The notes: generated by a model not told the origin, from the letters alone. Positions 1 to 6,110 are shown, numbered from the stretch's first letter. The stretch: DNA of 9,093 bases from Nitrososphaera sp. (GCA_023252395.1 JAJPDY010000033.1:1-9093); one strand, 5' to 3'. A program made the numbers and translations.

Positions 1-377
1 GGCGATGCTATTGCCGAGGTTATGCCCGGCACTATCTCAAACTCGACTCCGCGCTCTATCAGGTACTCTGCTTCCTCCGCGCCACGCCCATAGATGAACG
101 GGTCGCCGCCCTTTAGCCGCAAAACGCTCTTGCCTTTTTTTGCGTACCGGACCATCAGCGCGTTGGTACTATCTTGATGAGTTGTCGGGTCGCCTACAGT
201 CCTGCCGACATAGACCTTCTCCGCACTTGGCGGAATCTGGTCGATTATTTCCTTCCCTACAAGCCGGTCGTACAGCACCACATCGCACGTCTTTAAAAGC
301 TCCATTGCGCGGAGCGTTATCAGCTTTGGATCGCCCGGGCCGGCGCCGCAGATAAAGACCCTTCCACTCTTTTTCAT
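1..377 (-). CDS. cobA: Uroporphyrinogen-III C-methyltransferase (SUMT), partial, 3' end outside window
   Basis: This enzyme transfers two methyl groups from S-adenosylmethionine to uroporphyrinogen III, giving precorrin-2, the branch point to cobalamin, siroheme and alternative heme synthesis in the cytoplasm. The first 125 residues are visible. They carry the family's SAM-binding start CGAGPGDPKLIT (residues 10-21), the core LRLKGGDPFIYGRG (86-99) and VPGITSA (116-122), all canonical for SUMT. The ATG at 377-375 overlaps the hemC stop as ATGA, which supports both the start and translational coupling. It is the last gene of the hemL-hemC-cobA unit inside the window; whether hemD follows cannot be seen. 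SUMTs can be fused to HemD, so a fusion cannot be excluded from this fragment. The family assignment is secure. Confidence 0.95.
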   Translation of the reverse strand, partial: MKKSGRVFICGAGPGDPKLITLRAMELLKTCDVVLYDRLVGKEIIDQIPPSAEKVYVGRTVGDPTTHQDSTNALMVRYAKKGKSVLRLKGGDPFIYGRGAEEAEYLIERGVEFEIVPGITSAIAS

Positions 378-1318
378 ATCTTGCTATTCCACTCTTCCAC
401 CGCCTTGCGCCAGCCTTCAGCCATCTTCATTGCCCCTTCCTTTACCAGCATGTCAGCAACCTTGGTTCCAAGTTTTTCCGGGCTGCCAGCATTGCCTGTT
501 TTCTTTACCTTGATGTTCTGCTTGCCGTCTGCTGAAAAGACGCTTGCATACAAAGTTATCTTGTCGCTGTTGGTCACCGCCACTGCGCCCAGCGGGAACC
601 TGCAGCCACCTTCAACCTTTTTTATCAATGCGCGCTCTGCCATGACTTCTGCGCGGGAGCGCGGGTCCTCTATCTGCTTGAGCATGTCAATGAGAGCCTT
701 GTCATCTTTTCTGCACACTATGGCTATAGCGCCTTGCCCCGGCGCCGGGACAAACTCCCTGACTCCAAAGCGCTCTACGATGACATCTTTCATGCCTATC
801 CGGGTAAGCCCGGCTTCTGCAAGCACCACGGCGTCATATTCGCCACTGATCACTTTTTTCACCCTTGTCTCTACGTTGCCCCTGATAGGCTTGACGTTCA
901 GGTCCGGCCGGAGCTTTACGAGCTGCACCGCGCGCCTTAGGCTGCTTGTGCCAATGGTAGAGCCGGGCGCAAGCTCCTCCAGCTTTCTGCCCTTGTCGTT
1001 GACTAGCACGTCGTTTGGGCTAGCCCTCTTTGGGATGCACGCCACTACAAGGTCGTCAGACAGGTCAGACGGTATGTCCTTGAGACTATGCACTGCAAAG
1101 TCAACCTGCCCATTTTTCACAGCCTCGTTCACTTCCTTTTCAAATATGCCCTTTTCATCCATCGTAAAGAGCGGGCGCTTGTCCACGTCGCCTTTTGTGC
1201 TTATGGTGATTACCTCAAAACGAACAGACAGGTTGGCCTTTCGCAATGCCGCCAGCGCAATCTCTGTCTGGGCTATTGCAAGCCTGCTTCCTCTGGTCCC
1301 GACCCGTATCGTCTTCAT
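374..1318 (-). CDS. hemC: Hydroxymethylbilane synthase (porphobilinogen deaminase)
   Basis: HemC polymerises four porphobilinogens into the linear tetrapyrrole hydroxymethylbilane, using a covalently bound dipyrromethane cofactor. The product is 314 residues, normal for the family. It opens with MKTIRVGTRGSRLAIAQ, has the catalytic aspartate in HSLKDIP (Asp81, equivalent to E. coli Asp84), the substrate-binding arginine stretches TSSLRRA (125-130) and PIRGNVETR (144-152), PAPGQGA (191-197), and the cofactor-attachment cysteine in GGCRFPLGA (Cys239). The open frame continues upstream to 1402 with an arginine-rich run, but that part lies inside hemL and the family start is the ATG at 1318. This ATG overlaps the hemL stop as ATGA, and the hemC stop overlaps cobA in the same way, so the three genes are almost certainly one transcript. 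Confidence 0.96.
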   Translation of the reverse strand: MKTIRVGTRGSRLAIAQTEIALAALRKANLSVRFEVITISTKGDVDKRPLFTMDEKGIFEKEVNEAVKNGQVDFAVHSLKDIPSDLSDDLVVACIPKRASPNDVLVNDKGRKLEELAPGSTIGTSSLRRAVQLVKLRPDLNVKPIRGNVETRVKKVISGEYDAVVLAEAGLTRIGMKDVIVERFGVREFVPAPGQGAIAIVCRKDDKALIDMLKQIEDPRSRAEVMAERALIKKVEGGCRFPLGAVAVTNSDKITLYASVFSADGKQNIKVKKTGNAGSPEKLGTKVADMLVKEGAMKMAEGWRKAVEEWNSKI

Positions 1319-2586
1319 TTCTTTATCCTGCGAAATGCTTCGCCGTATGCCTCTATTGTCTTGTCTGCGTCGTCTTCGCTGTGCGCGTACGAGACAAAGC
1401 ACGTCTCAAACTGCGATGGCGGTATGAAGAGGTCGCGCTTTAATAGCTCGTCGAACAGCTTGCGGAACATTGCCGCGTTTGCCTTTCTTGCGCTTGCTTC
1501 GTCCTTTACCTTGTCAGAAGTGAAAAACAGCTGGAACATCGAGCCTATCGAGTTTACGGTGCCTTCAAGCTGCGCCCTTGACAGCATGTCCCTGATGCCT
1601 CCAACGATCTCGTCGCAGGTCCTTGCCATCTTGGGGTAGATGGAATTTTTGGCTCCTGCCAGAGTTTCTAGAGTTGCAATGCTTGCAGCAACTGACACTG
1701 GGTTGCCTGCAAAAGTGCTTGCCTGGTACATAGGGCCGGCTGGCGCAAGTTTTTGCATTATCTCTTTCTTGCCTGCTATTGCGGCTATTGGAAAGCCGTT
1801 GCCAAGTGCCTTTGCAAACGTTGCAAGGTCTGGCCTGATTCCAAAGAATTCAGAGGCGCCGCCAAGCTCCAAGCGAAAGCCTGTAACTACCTCGTCAAAT
1901 ATCAGAACGACGTCGTTTTGCTCGGTTATCTTTCTCACTTCATTGAGGTACCCCTTTTCAGGCAGCACAAGGCCAATGTTCGCAAGCACCGGCTCCATTA
2001 TCACGCAGGCACATGCGCGGTTCTTTTCGATTGCCCGCTCGAGCGCCGCAGGATCGTTGTATGGCACGACCAGCGTGTGCGATGACGCTTCTTCAAGCAC
2101 CCCTTCTGAAGCTGGCATGCTGGCGGCTCCAGAGCCGGCCTTTGCCAGAACATAGTCGTGCGCGCCGTGGTACCCTCCTTCAAATTTTATCACGTCTTTT
2201 TTCTTTGTAAAAGCGCGGGCAAGCCTGATTGCGTGCATCGTAGCTTCGGAGCCGGTGTTGACTAGCCGGACCATCTCGGCACATGGCACCACCTTGCATA
2301 TCATCTCTGCCAACTTTATCTCGCGCTCTGTAGGGACGCAAAAGAGCGTGCCATTGTCAAGCTGCGCCTTGGCCGCGTCAGTGACAGCGGAATAGCCGTG
2401 CCCAAGGACCATGGCGCCATAACCCATGCAAAAATCAAGGTACGTCTTGTTATCAGCTGTTATCATCCTGCTTCCCCTTGCAGAGGCAGCAAAGAAAGGA
2501 TAAGGATCATAAAAGCGCACAGGGCTGTTTACGCCGCCAGGCACGACTTTTTTTGCCCTGTTGAAGAGCTGCTCAGACTTTGCCAA
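1315..2586 (-). CDS. hemL: Glutamate-1-semialdehyde 2,1-aminomutase, probable TTG start
   Basis: This PLP-dependent enzyme converts glutamate-1-semialdehyde to 5-aminolevulinate, the first committed tetrapyrrole precursor in the C5 pathway. From the TTG at 2586 the product is 423 residues, the usual family size. It shows SEQLFNRAKKVVPGGVNSPVRF at the N-terminus (residues 4-25), NTGSEA (110-115), the PLP-contacting IFDEV (229-233) and the PLP lysine Lys259 in TFAKALGNG. Two points are unusual. The segment after the lysine is ALGNGFPIAA rather than the more common IGGGxPVGA, so a related class-III aminotransferase is possible, though the neighbours favour HemL. The open frame also runs back to an ATG at 2742, but this crosses the promoter and adds 52 unconserved residues. 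A TATA-like box at 2611-2618 ends 24 nt before the TTG, consistent with a leaderless TTG start. Confidence 0.9.
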   Translation of the reverse strand: MAKSEQLFNRAKKVVPGGVNSPVRFYDPYPFFAASARGSRMITADNKTYLDFCMGYGAMVLGHGYSAVTDAAKAQLDNGTLFCVPTEREIKLAEMICKVVPCAEMVRLVNTGSEATMHAIRLARAFTKKKDVIKFEGGYHGAHDYVLAKAGSGAASMPASEGVLEEASSHTLVVPYNDPAALERAIEKNRACACVIMEPVLANIGLVLPEKGYLNEVRKITEQNDVVLIFDEVVTGFRLELGGASEFFGIRPDLATFAKALGNGFPIAAIAGKKEIMQKLAPAGPMYQASTFAGNPVSVAASIATLETLAGAKNSIYPKMARTCDEIVGGIRDMLSRAQLEGTVNSIGSMFQLFFTSDKVKDEASARKANAAMFRKLFDELLKRDLFIPPSQFETCFVSYAHSEDDADKTIEAYGEAFRRIKK

Positions 2587-2610
2587 TTGAATAGTTGTGC
2601 CCAGCAAGGC

Positions 2611-2618
2611 TATAATAA
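2611..2618 (-). promoter_or_regulatory. TATA box of the hemL operon
   Basis: TTATTATA on the minus strand lies 24 nt before the TTG start of hemL. This is the spacing expected when transcription starts at or within a base or two of the start codon. The box is A/T-only and reads as TATAATAA on the other strand, so it could be bidirectional, but no plus-strand start sits at the matching distance. Confidence 0.6.
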
Positions 2619-2668
2619 TTTTGACTATTCTCGCCTGCACATCTTGCTGTGTCAAAAATGCAAATATG

Positions 2669-2676
2669 ATTAATAA
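2669..2676 (+). promoter_or_regulatory. Possible TATA box for the hypothetical gene at 2720
   Basis: ATTAATAA would place transcription initiation near 2700, leaving a leader of about 20 nt before the ATG at 2720, or a leaderless TTG at 2699. It is weaker evidence than the other TATA boxes because the spacing does not settle a single start codon. Confidence 0.35.
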
Positions 2677-2719
2677 TGGCAAGTTGCAAAAAAGGGTATT
2701 GCCCGCGTTTTCCAGCTTG

Positions 2720-3190
2720 ATGGATGACTTGCAGTACAACATCGATCATAACCGTGACCTGCTGGCAGCCGCGCTAAAGAGGAGTCCCAACATCGCGTAC
2801 CAGAAGGTGAACGAGCTTGCAGTTTTTGTAGGCTCGCGCCATGGTATTGACCTGCAGCTCCACTTCCCGATCCCCGGCAAGATCATGGATCTTGGCGCGT
2901 ACGGCACGGAAAACATCGGCATTGTTGTCGACAAGTTCAGAAAGACGTTTCCGGTGCCACGGGAGACTGTAAAGCAAAAGGCAGTTGAGATTCTTGGCAG
3001 CGACGCAAAGCCGCAGGACGCCTACATGTACGAGGGCAAGGAAGGAGTCAAGGTGGTCATGCCGGAAGGCAGGATCGAGATTCTGCCTGGCTCTGTGCAT
3101 TTCTGGTGCAAGGTAGACGAAAAAGTCAGGTCGTATGGCGACTGGCTGATGCAAAATGTGTATTTGCCAGACAATAAAAGCGTCAAATGA
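2720..3190 (+). CDS. Hypothetical soluble protein, family not recognised
   Basis: I do not recognise this 156-residue protein. It has no signal peptide or membrane segment. It starts with a charged, probably helical stretch (MDDLQYNIDHNRDLL), then a mixed alpha/beta region with a hydrophobic LQLHFPIPGKIMDLG segment and a C-terminal half holding HFWCKVDEK and the only cysteine. The start is uncertain: in-frame ATGs exist at 2666 and 2597, and TTG codons at 2699 and 2717. I chose 2720 because ATTAATAA at 2669-2676 would place the transcript start near 2700, giving a short leader, and because the residues before 2720 look unlike a protein core. It diverges from the hemL operon and ends convergently against the next gene with no gap. 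Clean coding character and lack of overlap argue that it is real. Confidence 0.75.
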   Translation: MDDLQYNIDHNRDLLAAALKRSPNIAYQKVNELAVFVGSRHGIDLQLHFPIPGKIMDLGAYGTENIGIVVDKFRKTFPVPRETVKQKAVEILGSDAKPQDAYMYEGKEGVKVVMPEGRIEILPGSVHFWCKVDEKVRSYGDWLMQNVYLPDNKSVK

Positions 3191-3907
3191 TTACGAGCGG
3201 TTGGCCGACGATATGCCTGACATACCCACAAGCTCGTACTTGTACTGCAGGTTGTCCGCCGCGTCGTACACCTCTGCCTTGACCGGGAATGGCATGTCTC
3301 TGACTACCCATATCTTGCTTGTCTTGTCAAGCAACTTGTAGCTAAGAACAAATGAGTGAAAAGACCCCGCTTGCGTCTGCACTGTCTCTTCGCCCGTGAC
3401 TCTAACTATGATCGACGACGAGCCTGTGATTATCGTGTCCCATGGGGCTCCTGGAACTAAATATTTTGCTCTGCCACCATAGTCCATGTCGCGCACGGCA
3501 AGAACTGACGACTGTACTGGCTCAAAATACGGCCTCAGGGATTCATCCAGCTGCCCCTCTTTTGTCAGCGCTTTTGACAGCGTAATCGTCTTCTCTATGG
3601 CCTGCCCTGTGCCGTTGGCAACGACTAGCCTCACGCTCCAGTCGTCCCCGGCATCTTTAAAGCTCATTGATACTCGCGCAGAGTCAAGCGAACTGCGTTC
3701 TGCTTTTGAAGTCACCTCATAGTCAAGAGTGGTTCCATTCTGTATGTTGTTGCCCACCAACCAAATGTCTTTGTCTGTTGGCGGGTTCAAGATTGATGGT
3801 CCTTGCCCGGAAAACCCTCCGCCGGCTGCGATTATGGCCGCGCTTACCCCCACGCCTAGTGCGGCAAGCAAGCCGGTCAGTATCGCTACGCGACGCTTGG
3901 GAGACAC
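3191..3907 (-). CDS. N-terminally membrane-anchored extracytoplasmic protein, function unknown (GTG start)
   Basis: The 238-residue product has a basic N-terminus (MSPKRR), one hydrophobic segment at about residues 8-30, and a polar domain that would lie outside the cell. No lipobox cysteine is present, in fact no cysteine at all, so anchoring by the uncleaved segment or signal-peptide release are both open. The C-terminal half has beta-strand character, with a VQTQAGSFHSFVLSYKL stretch (176-192) followed by WVVRDMPFPVKAEVY (200-214). That pattern (threonine, AGSF, then tryptophan and FPVKAE) recalls LolA-like or DUF3108-like beta folds; this is a resemblance, not an assignment. The GTG at 3907 is chosen because a TATA box at 3932-3939 ends 24 nt before it and no upstream ATG is in frame. 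Its stop abuts the stop of the convergent plus-strand gene. Confidence 0.8.
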   Translation of the reverse strand: MSPKRRVAILTGLLAALGVGVSAAIIAAGGGFSGQGPSILNPPTDKDIWLVGNNIQNGTTLDYEVTSKAERSSLDSARVSMSFKDAGDDWSVRLVVANGTGQAIEKTITLSKALTKEGQLDESLRPYFEPVQSSVLAVRDMDYGGRAKYLVPGAPWDTIITGSSSIIVRVTGEETVQTQAGSFHSFVLSYKLLDKTSKIWVVRDMPFPVKAEVYDAADNLQYKYELVGMSGISSANRS

Positions 3908-3931
3908 TGTTTTGATTTGGTGCCAGTGGCT

Positions 3932-3939
3932 TATTTAAA
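3932..3939 (-). promoter_or_regulatory. TATA box of the anchored exported protein
   Basis: TTTAAATA on the minus strand, within a longer A/T run, ends 24 nt before the GTG start at 3907. The spacing fits a leaderless transcript and supports GTG as the true start. The box lies only 12 nt beyond the stop of the upstream regulator gene. Confidence 0.65.
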
Positions 3940-3951
3940 TATAGATTTCCG

Positions 3952-4209
3952 TCATTTTTCAGTCTCTGGCATCACGTACTCGCCGATCTGGTTGTATATC
4001 TTTAGGAAGCGGTTGCCCTTGTCTGTCGTCCTGTAGACCTGGTCGCCTTCGATATATTCAAGCAGGCCATTTTCGATAAGAACCGCCAGGTACTCTTTTA
4101 GCTGAGCATATGACAGGAATGCTTTGTACATTATCTTGGTCTTGGTGACGCCACCATTTGCAGCTTCTAGAATCTGGGCAGTAATATCGGTTCTACTCCT
4201 ATATTTCAT
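3952..4209 (-). CDS. Small archaeal winged-helix DNA-binding protein (HTH_45 type)
   Basis: This 85-residue protein matches the common archaeal stand-alone winged-helix family (Pfam HTH_45, PF14947). The features are an N-terminal helix RTDITAQILEAA (6-17), the characteristic TKTKIMYKAFLSYAQLKEYLAVLIENGLLEY region (22-52) holding the recognition helix, and the wing GDQVYRTTDKGNRFL (55-69). Such proteins are probably transcriptional regulators, but their targets and ligands are mostly unknown. No ligand-binding or metal-binding domain is attached. The ATG at 4209 is preceded by TTTTATGG 22 nt upstream, so it is probably transcribed on its own without a leader. A target among the adjacent genes is possible but nothing in the sequence proves it. 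Confidence 0.88.
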   Translation of the reverse strand: MKYRSRTDITAQILEAANGGVTKTKIMYKAFLSYAQLKEYLAVLIENGLLEYIEGDQVYRTTDKGNRFLKIYNQIGEYVMPETEK

Positions 4210-4231
4210 GTAGATGGATGTGTATCAACGT

Positions 4232-4239
4232 CCATAAAA
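4232..4239 (-). promoter_or_regulatory. TATA box of the winged-helix gene
   Basis: TTTTATGG on the minus strand ends 22 nt before the ATG at 4209. It directly follows the right-hand (minus-strand) arm of the inverted repeat at 4240-4279, so a protein bound there, or a terminating polymerase, would meet this promoter. Confidence 0.6.
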
Positions 4240-4279
4240 GCCTCTGCGAGGAATCTAATAGGAAATTTTTCGCAGAGGC
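4240..4279 (-). terminator. Perfect 10-bp inverted repeat with flanking T-tracts: candidate terminator or operator
   Basis: The arms GCCTCTGCGA (4240-4249) and TCGCAGAGGC (4270-4279) are exact reverse complements separated by 20 nt, with further A/T pairing possible inside. Read on the minus strand, the element follows the stop of the 134-residue helical protein (4296) and a pyrimidine tract (CCTTTTCTTTTT), and is followed by TTTTA. This fits a hairpin or T-tract terminator. Because TTTTA is also the TATA box of the winged-helix gene, the same element could instead be an operator for that gene. Confidence 0.5.
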
Positions 4280-4295
4280 AAAAAGAAAAGGGAGA

Positions 4296-4700
4296 TTACG
4301 CGCTCGTCTTTGCCGTCGTGTCGCTTGCCTTGGCTCCTGCCTGCGGCTTTCTGCTGACCGTGTCCTTCATGGTCTGGGCAGCCTCGCGCGCTGCATTGCC
4401 TGTTTCTTCTGCTGCGTTTATCGTATCGTTTATCACTCCGCGCTGTTTCAGCTCGGTTGCAACTTCGTTTATCTCTCTGGCACTGTCACGGGCGGCCATT
4501 GTAGCCTCGCGCACGGCGTCAGTGAGTTCTTCAATTGCGCCGCTCTGCCTGATGACCTTGACAGACTCTCTCATCTTGGCGGACTCTTCCCTTATCCTTT
4601 TTGCAATATTCTTGATCGCCTCGGCAGTTTGCTCCGGCGTCATCTCCCTTATGCTGTTGGCCGTAGAAGTGTTACCTGTATTTTTGCTACTGGCAGACAT
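4296..4700 (-). CDS. Alanine-rich helical/coiled-coil protein, paralogue of the gene at 4742-5233
   Basis: The 134-residue product is predicted almost entirely helical between residues 20 and 115, is rich in Ala, Glu, Lys and Arg, and has no cysteine, tryptophan or membrane segment. The N-terminus (Ser/Thr/Asn-rich, 1-18) and C-terminus (KPQAGAKASDTTAKTSA, 118-134) look disordered. Two units start with SGAI (53) and RGVI (87), 34 residues apart. This aligns without a gap to DPEM (50) and SGVL (84) in the neighbouring 163-residue protein, including a shared xTxELKxxGV core, so the pair arose by duplication. The composition resembles the coiled-coil part of chemoreceptors or of structural proteins, but no signalling or membrane domain is present. 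Function is unknown. It has its own TATA box and an ATG at 4700. Confidence 0.82.
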   Translation of the reverse strand: MSASSKNTGNTSTANSIREMTPEQTAEAIKNIAKRIREESAKMRESVKVIRQSGAIEELTDAVREATMAARDSAREINEVATELKQRGVINDTINAAEETGNAAREAAQTMKDTVSRKPQAGAKASDTTAKTSA

Positions 4701-4720
4701 GCAATGTATATGATGTCATC

Positions 4721-4728
4721 CTATAAAA
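4721..4728 (-). promoter_or_regulatory. TATA box of the 134-residue helical protein
   Basis: TTTTATAG on the minus strand ends 20 nt before the ATG at 4700. It is preceded by a T-rich stretch (TTCTTC) that may also serve as the terminator of the upstream paralogue, which stops at 4742. Confidence 0.65.
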
Positions 4729-4741
4729 GAAGAACCATCAT

Positions 4742-5233
4742 TTACTTTTTCTCTTCTGTGAATATGCTTCTTGTTTCCCTTACGGCTTGCTCCGCGTCGT
4801 GAATTACGCCATCCTTCTTTGAAGACGCCACGGTAAGTTTTACCTCCTCCACCAAGCCGGAGATAGAGCGCAGCATCTCCTTGATTGCGTCCGCCACTTC
4901 GCCGATGTTCTTGCTATCGCCTACAGAATTCATGGTGTTCTTGGCCGATTTTATCATGTCGCCAGTCTCACCAAGCACGCCCGAGTTCTTTAGCTCCATC
5001 GTGATGTTCTCCATCTTGGCACTCGTGTTTTCAAACGACTCGACCATCTTGCGCATGTTCTCAATGTTCTTGACCATTTCAGGATCCTTGAGAGACTCTA
5101 TTATCTCACGCGCCATCGTGGCAGTGTCTTTAATTTTTTCAAGCGATTGCTGAACCTCTGGAGAGCCAAGCTCCCTGATGATTTCGACTGCATCAGACGC
5201 AGTCTCTTTTATGTCTCTGAGTTTCTCTGCCAT
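4742..5233 (-). CDS. Helical/coiled-coil repeat protein, function unknown
   Basis: This 163-residue protein is predicted helical throughout, without cysteine, tryptophan, signal peptide or membrane segment, so it is probably cytoplasmic. It consists of helical units that open with a short turn: SPEV (24), DPEM (50), SGVL (84) and DGVI (141). The 50-87 unit matches residues 53-90 of the neighbouring 134-residue protein in register. Heptad-like spacing of Met, Ile, Leu and Val suggests a coiled coil or helical bundle, perhaps a homo- or hetero-oligomer with the paralogue. The methionine content is high (NIENMRKMVE, SAKMENITME). I know no family with a firm function to assign. The ATG at 5233 is the only sensible start; a weak TATA-like box lies 22 nt upstream of it. 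Confidence 0.82.
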   Translation of the reverse strand: MAEKLRDIKETASDAVEIIRELGSPEVQQSLEKIKDTATMAREIIESLKDPEMVKNIENMRKMVESFENTSAKMENITMELKNSGVLGETGDMIKSAKNTMNSVGDSKNIGEVADAIKEMLRSISGLVEEVKLTVASSKKDGVIHDAEQAVRETRSIFTEEKK

Positions 5234-5255
5234 TTAACATAATAACGTCTACCGG

Positions 5256-5263
5256 GTTAATTG
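5256..5263 (-). promoter_or_regulatory. Weak TATA-like box of the 163-residue helical protein
   Basis: CAATTAAC on the minus strand ends 22 nt before the ATG at 5233. It is a poorer TATA match than its neighbours and is called mainly from its spacing. Confidence 0.4.
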
Positions 5264-5299
5264 CAAAGCGGTACAAGTTTCCGGTGCCTATCTTCTATG

Positions 5300-5707
5300 T
5301 TAATTCTTCATTTGCCCAATTTTTACAACCTTGTCCCATAGTTTTGGAGGAACAGGCATGACAGACAGCCGGGATATTCGCACAAGCTCCCAGCCGGCAA
5401 ATTCTGGATCGTCCTTTATTGCGGCAAGCGTGACTGGCTTGGCAAGCCTGCCGGCGGGCTTTACATCGACTATTACAAGCGACTTGTCATTTGGGTCCGG
5501 GCGTGGGTCGGTTGTTATTTCCATGATGCCGACTATTTGCTTTTCGTCGCCAGTATGGTAGAAAAATGCCTTGTCTCCCTTCTTTACGCTTCTGAGGTGC
5601 TTAAGGGCAAGGTTGTTTGACACTCCATCCCACACCGTCCTGCCGTCAGATTCAAGCTGCGAATAGCTGTAGCTGGAAGGCTCTTGCTTGAACAGCCAGT
5701 ATGCCAT
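5300..5707 (-). CDS. EVE-domain protein (PUA-like fold)
   Basis: The 135-residue product is a complete stand-alone EVE domain (Pfam PF01878), the family of human THYN1. Diagnostic parts are YWLFKQEP (3-10), VWDGVSNNLALKHLR (25-39), the KGD turn with FFYHTGDEKQIVGI (48-61), DPRPD (67-71), and the C-terminal RISRLSVMPVPPKLW (110-124). EVE domains belong to the PUA superfamily and bind nucleic acids, with several members shown to recognise modified bases through an aromatic cage; Trp4, Tyr50 and Trp124 are aromatic residues that could contribute. No nuclease, helicase or restriction gene is adjacent, so a defence role has no support here, and a housekeeping role on modified RNA or DNA is an equal possibility. 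The gene has its own TATA box with an inverted repeat between box and start. Confidence 0.93.
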   Translation of the reverse strand: MAYWLFKQEPSSYSYSQLESDGRTVWDGVSNNLALKHLRSVKKGDKAFFYHTGDEKQIVGIMEITTDPRPDPNDKSLVIVDVKPAGRLAKPVTLAAIKDDPEFAGWELVRISRLSVMPVPPKLWDKVVKIGQMKN

Positions 5708-5711
5708 GCAT

Positions 5712-5728
5712 CAGGCAAGCAATGCCTG
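5712..5728. repeat. 6-bp inverted repeat between TATA box and start of the EVE gene
   Basis: CAGGCA (5712-5717) and TGCCTG (5723-5728) are perfect reverse complements with a 5-nt spacer. The element occupies minus-strand positions -21 to -5 relative to the EVE start codon, a place where a bound protein would block initiation. Six-base arms can arise by chance, so the operator reading is tentative. Confidence 0.35.
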
Positions 5729-5735
5729 TAATATG
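5728..5735 (-). promoter_or_regulatory. TATA box of the EVE gene
   Basis: CATATTAC on the minus strand ends 20 nt before the ATG at 5707. It sits in the short gap after the stop of the 123-residue four-cysteine gene (5739), making read-through plus separate initiation possible. Confidence 0.5.
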
Positions 5736-5738
5736 AAA

Positions 5739-6110
5739 TTACACCACGTCAGCAGTCGTAACTTTTTCTTTGTTCTTTTCAGTGTCTACTGGCACGCTTG
5801 CGCTCGGGGTCCGGGTGTCATGCAGCTTGTCATAGTTTGCCTCATAGGCTGTGCAGCAGCCATGCGGCGCAATGACGTCAGACGTCTTGCCCCTCACATC
5901 GGGTCCATTCTCGTCCACCAGCATGCATTTACCGCCGGATGCGTTGACCCAGTAGATGCAGTTGTAGCAGAAATACCCTTCATGCAGGTTCGAGTCTGCA
6001 AACTTGTCGTATTCTACGTATGACGCCTGCAGTTTTGTCCTCTTCTTGAACTTGGCAAGGTTGTCCATTGCGCCAGCGGCTTCTTTGATTTTTTGTTCAA
6101 TGTCCGGCAT
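5739..6110 (-). CDS. Four-cysteine protein, HiPIP-like candidate iron-sulfur protein (second gene of pair)
   Basis: The 123-residue product is a paralogue of the gene just upstream. The shared core runs from LHEGYFCYNCIYW (residues 42-54) to IAPHGCCTAYE (80-90). Cysteines are Cys48, Cys51, Cys62, Cys85 and Cys86: C-x2-C-x10-C-x22-C-C. The CxxC-x-aromatic start and the I-x3-G-x-C-x2-Tyr end resemble HiPIP [4Fe-4S] proteins, but the third cysteine comes earlier than in HiPIP, so a different cluster or a zinc site is possible. There is no signal peptide, unlike typical periplasmic HiPIPs, so it is probably cytoplasmic. It has an additional charged N-terminal helix (1-28) and a polar tail (94-123) absent from its partner. 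The ATG at 6110 lies 2 nt after the upstream stop, with GGAGG 10 nt before it, so the pair is one operon. Confidence 0.85.
   Translation of the reverse strand: MPDIEQKIKEAAGAMDNLAKFKKRTKLQASYVEYDKFADSNLHEGYFCYNCIYWVNASGGKCMLVDENGPDVRGKTSDVIAPHGCCTAYEANYDKLHDTRTPSASVPVDTEKNKEKVTTADVV

Noticed and set aside
1318..1402. Arginine-rich 28-residue extension of HemC.
   Set aside because: It lies inside the hemL coding region; the HemC family start MKTIRVGTRGSR coincides with an ATGA overlap typical of coupled genes.
381..1427. Long plus-strand open frame of 348 codons opposite hemC.
   Set aside because: It is the antisense of a clearly recognised hemC, is Ser/Leu-rich in the way antisense frames of GC-biased genes are, and has no family features.
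4318..4713. Plus-strand open frame of 131 codons that looks like a polytopic membrane protein.
   Set aside because: It is the complement of the alanine-rich helical protein; antisense of Ala/Glu-rich codons gives hydrophobic Ser/Leu/Ala runs. The minus-strand gene has a TATA box and a paralogue.
5300..5707. EVE-domain protein as part of a defence island.
   Set aside because: EVE domains occur in restriction systems, but no nuclease, methyltransferase, helicase or mobile gene is present in the window.
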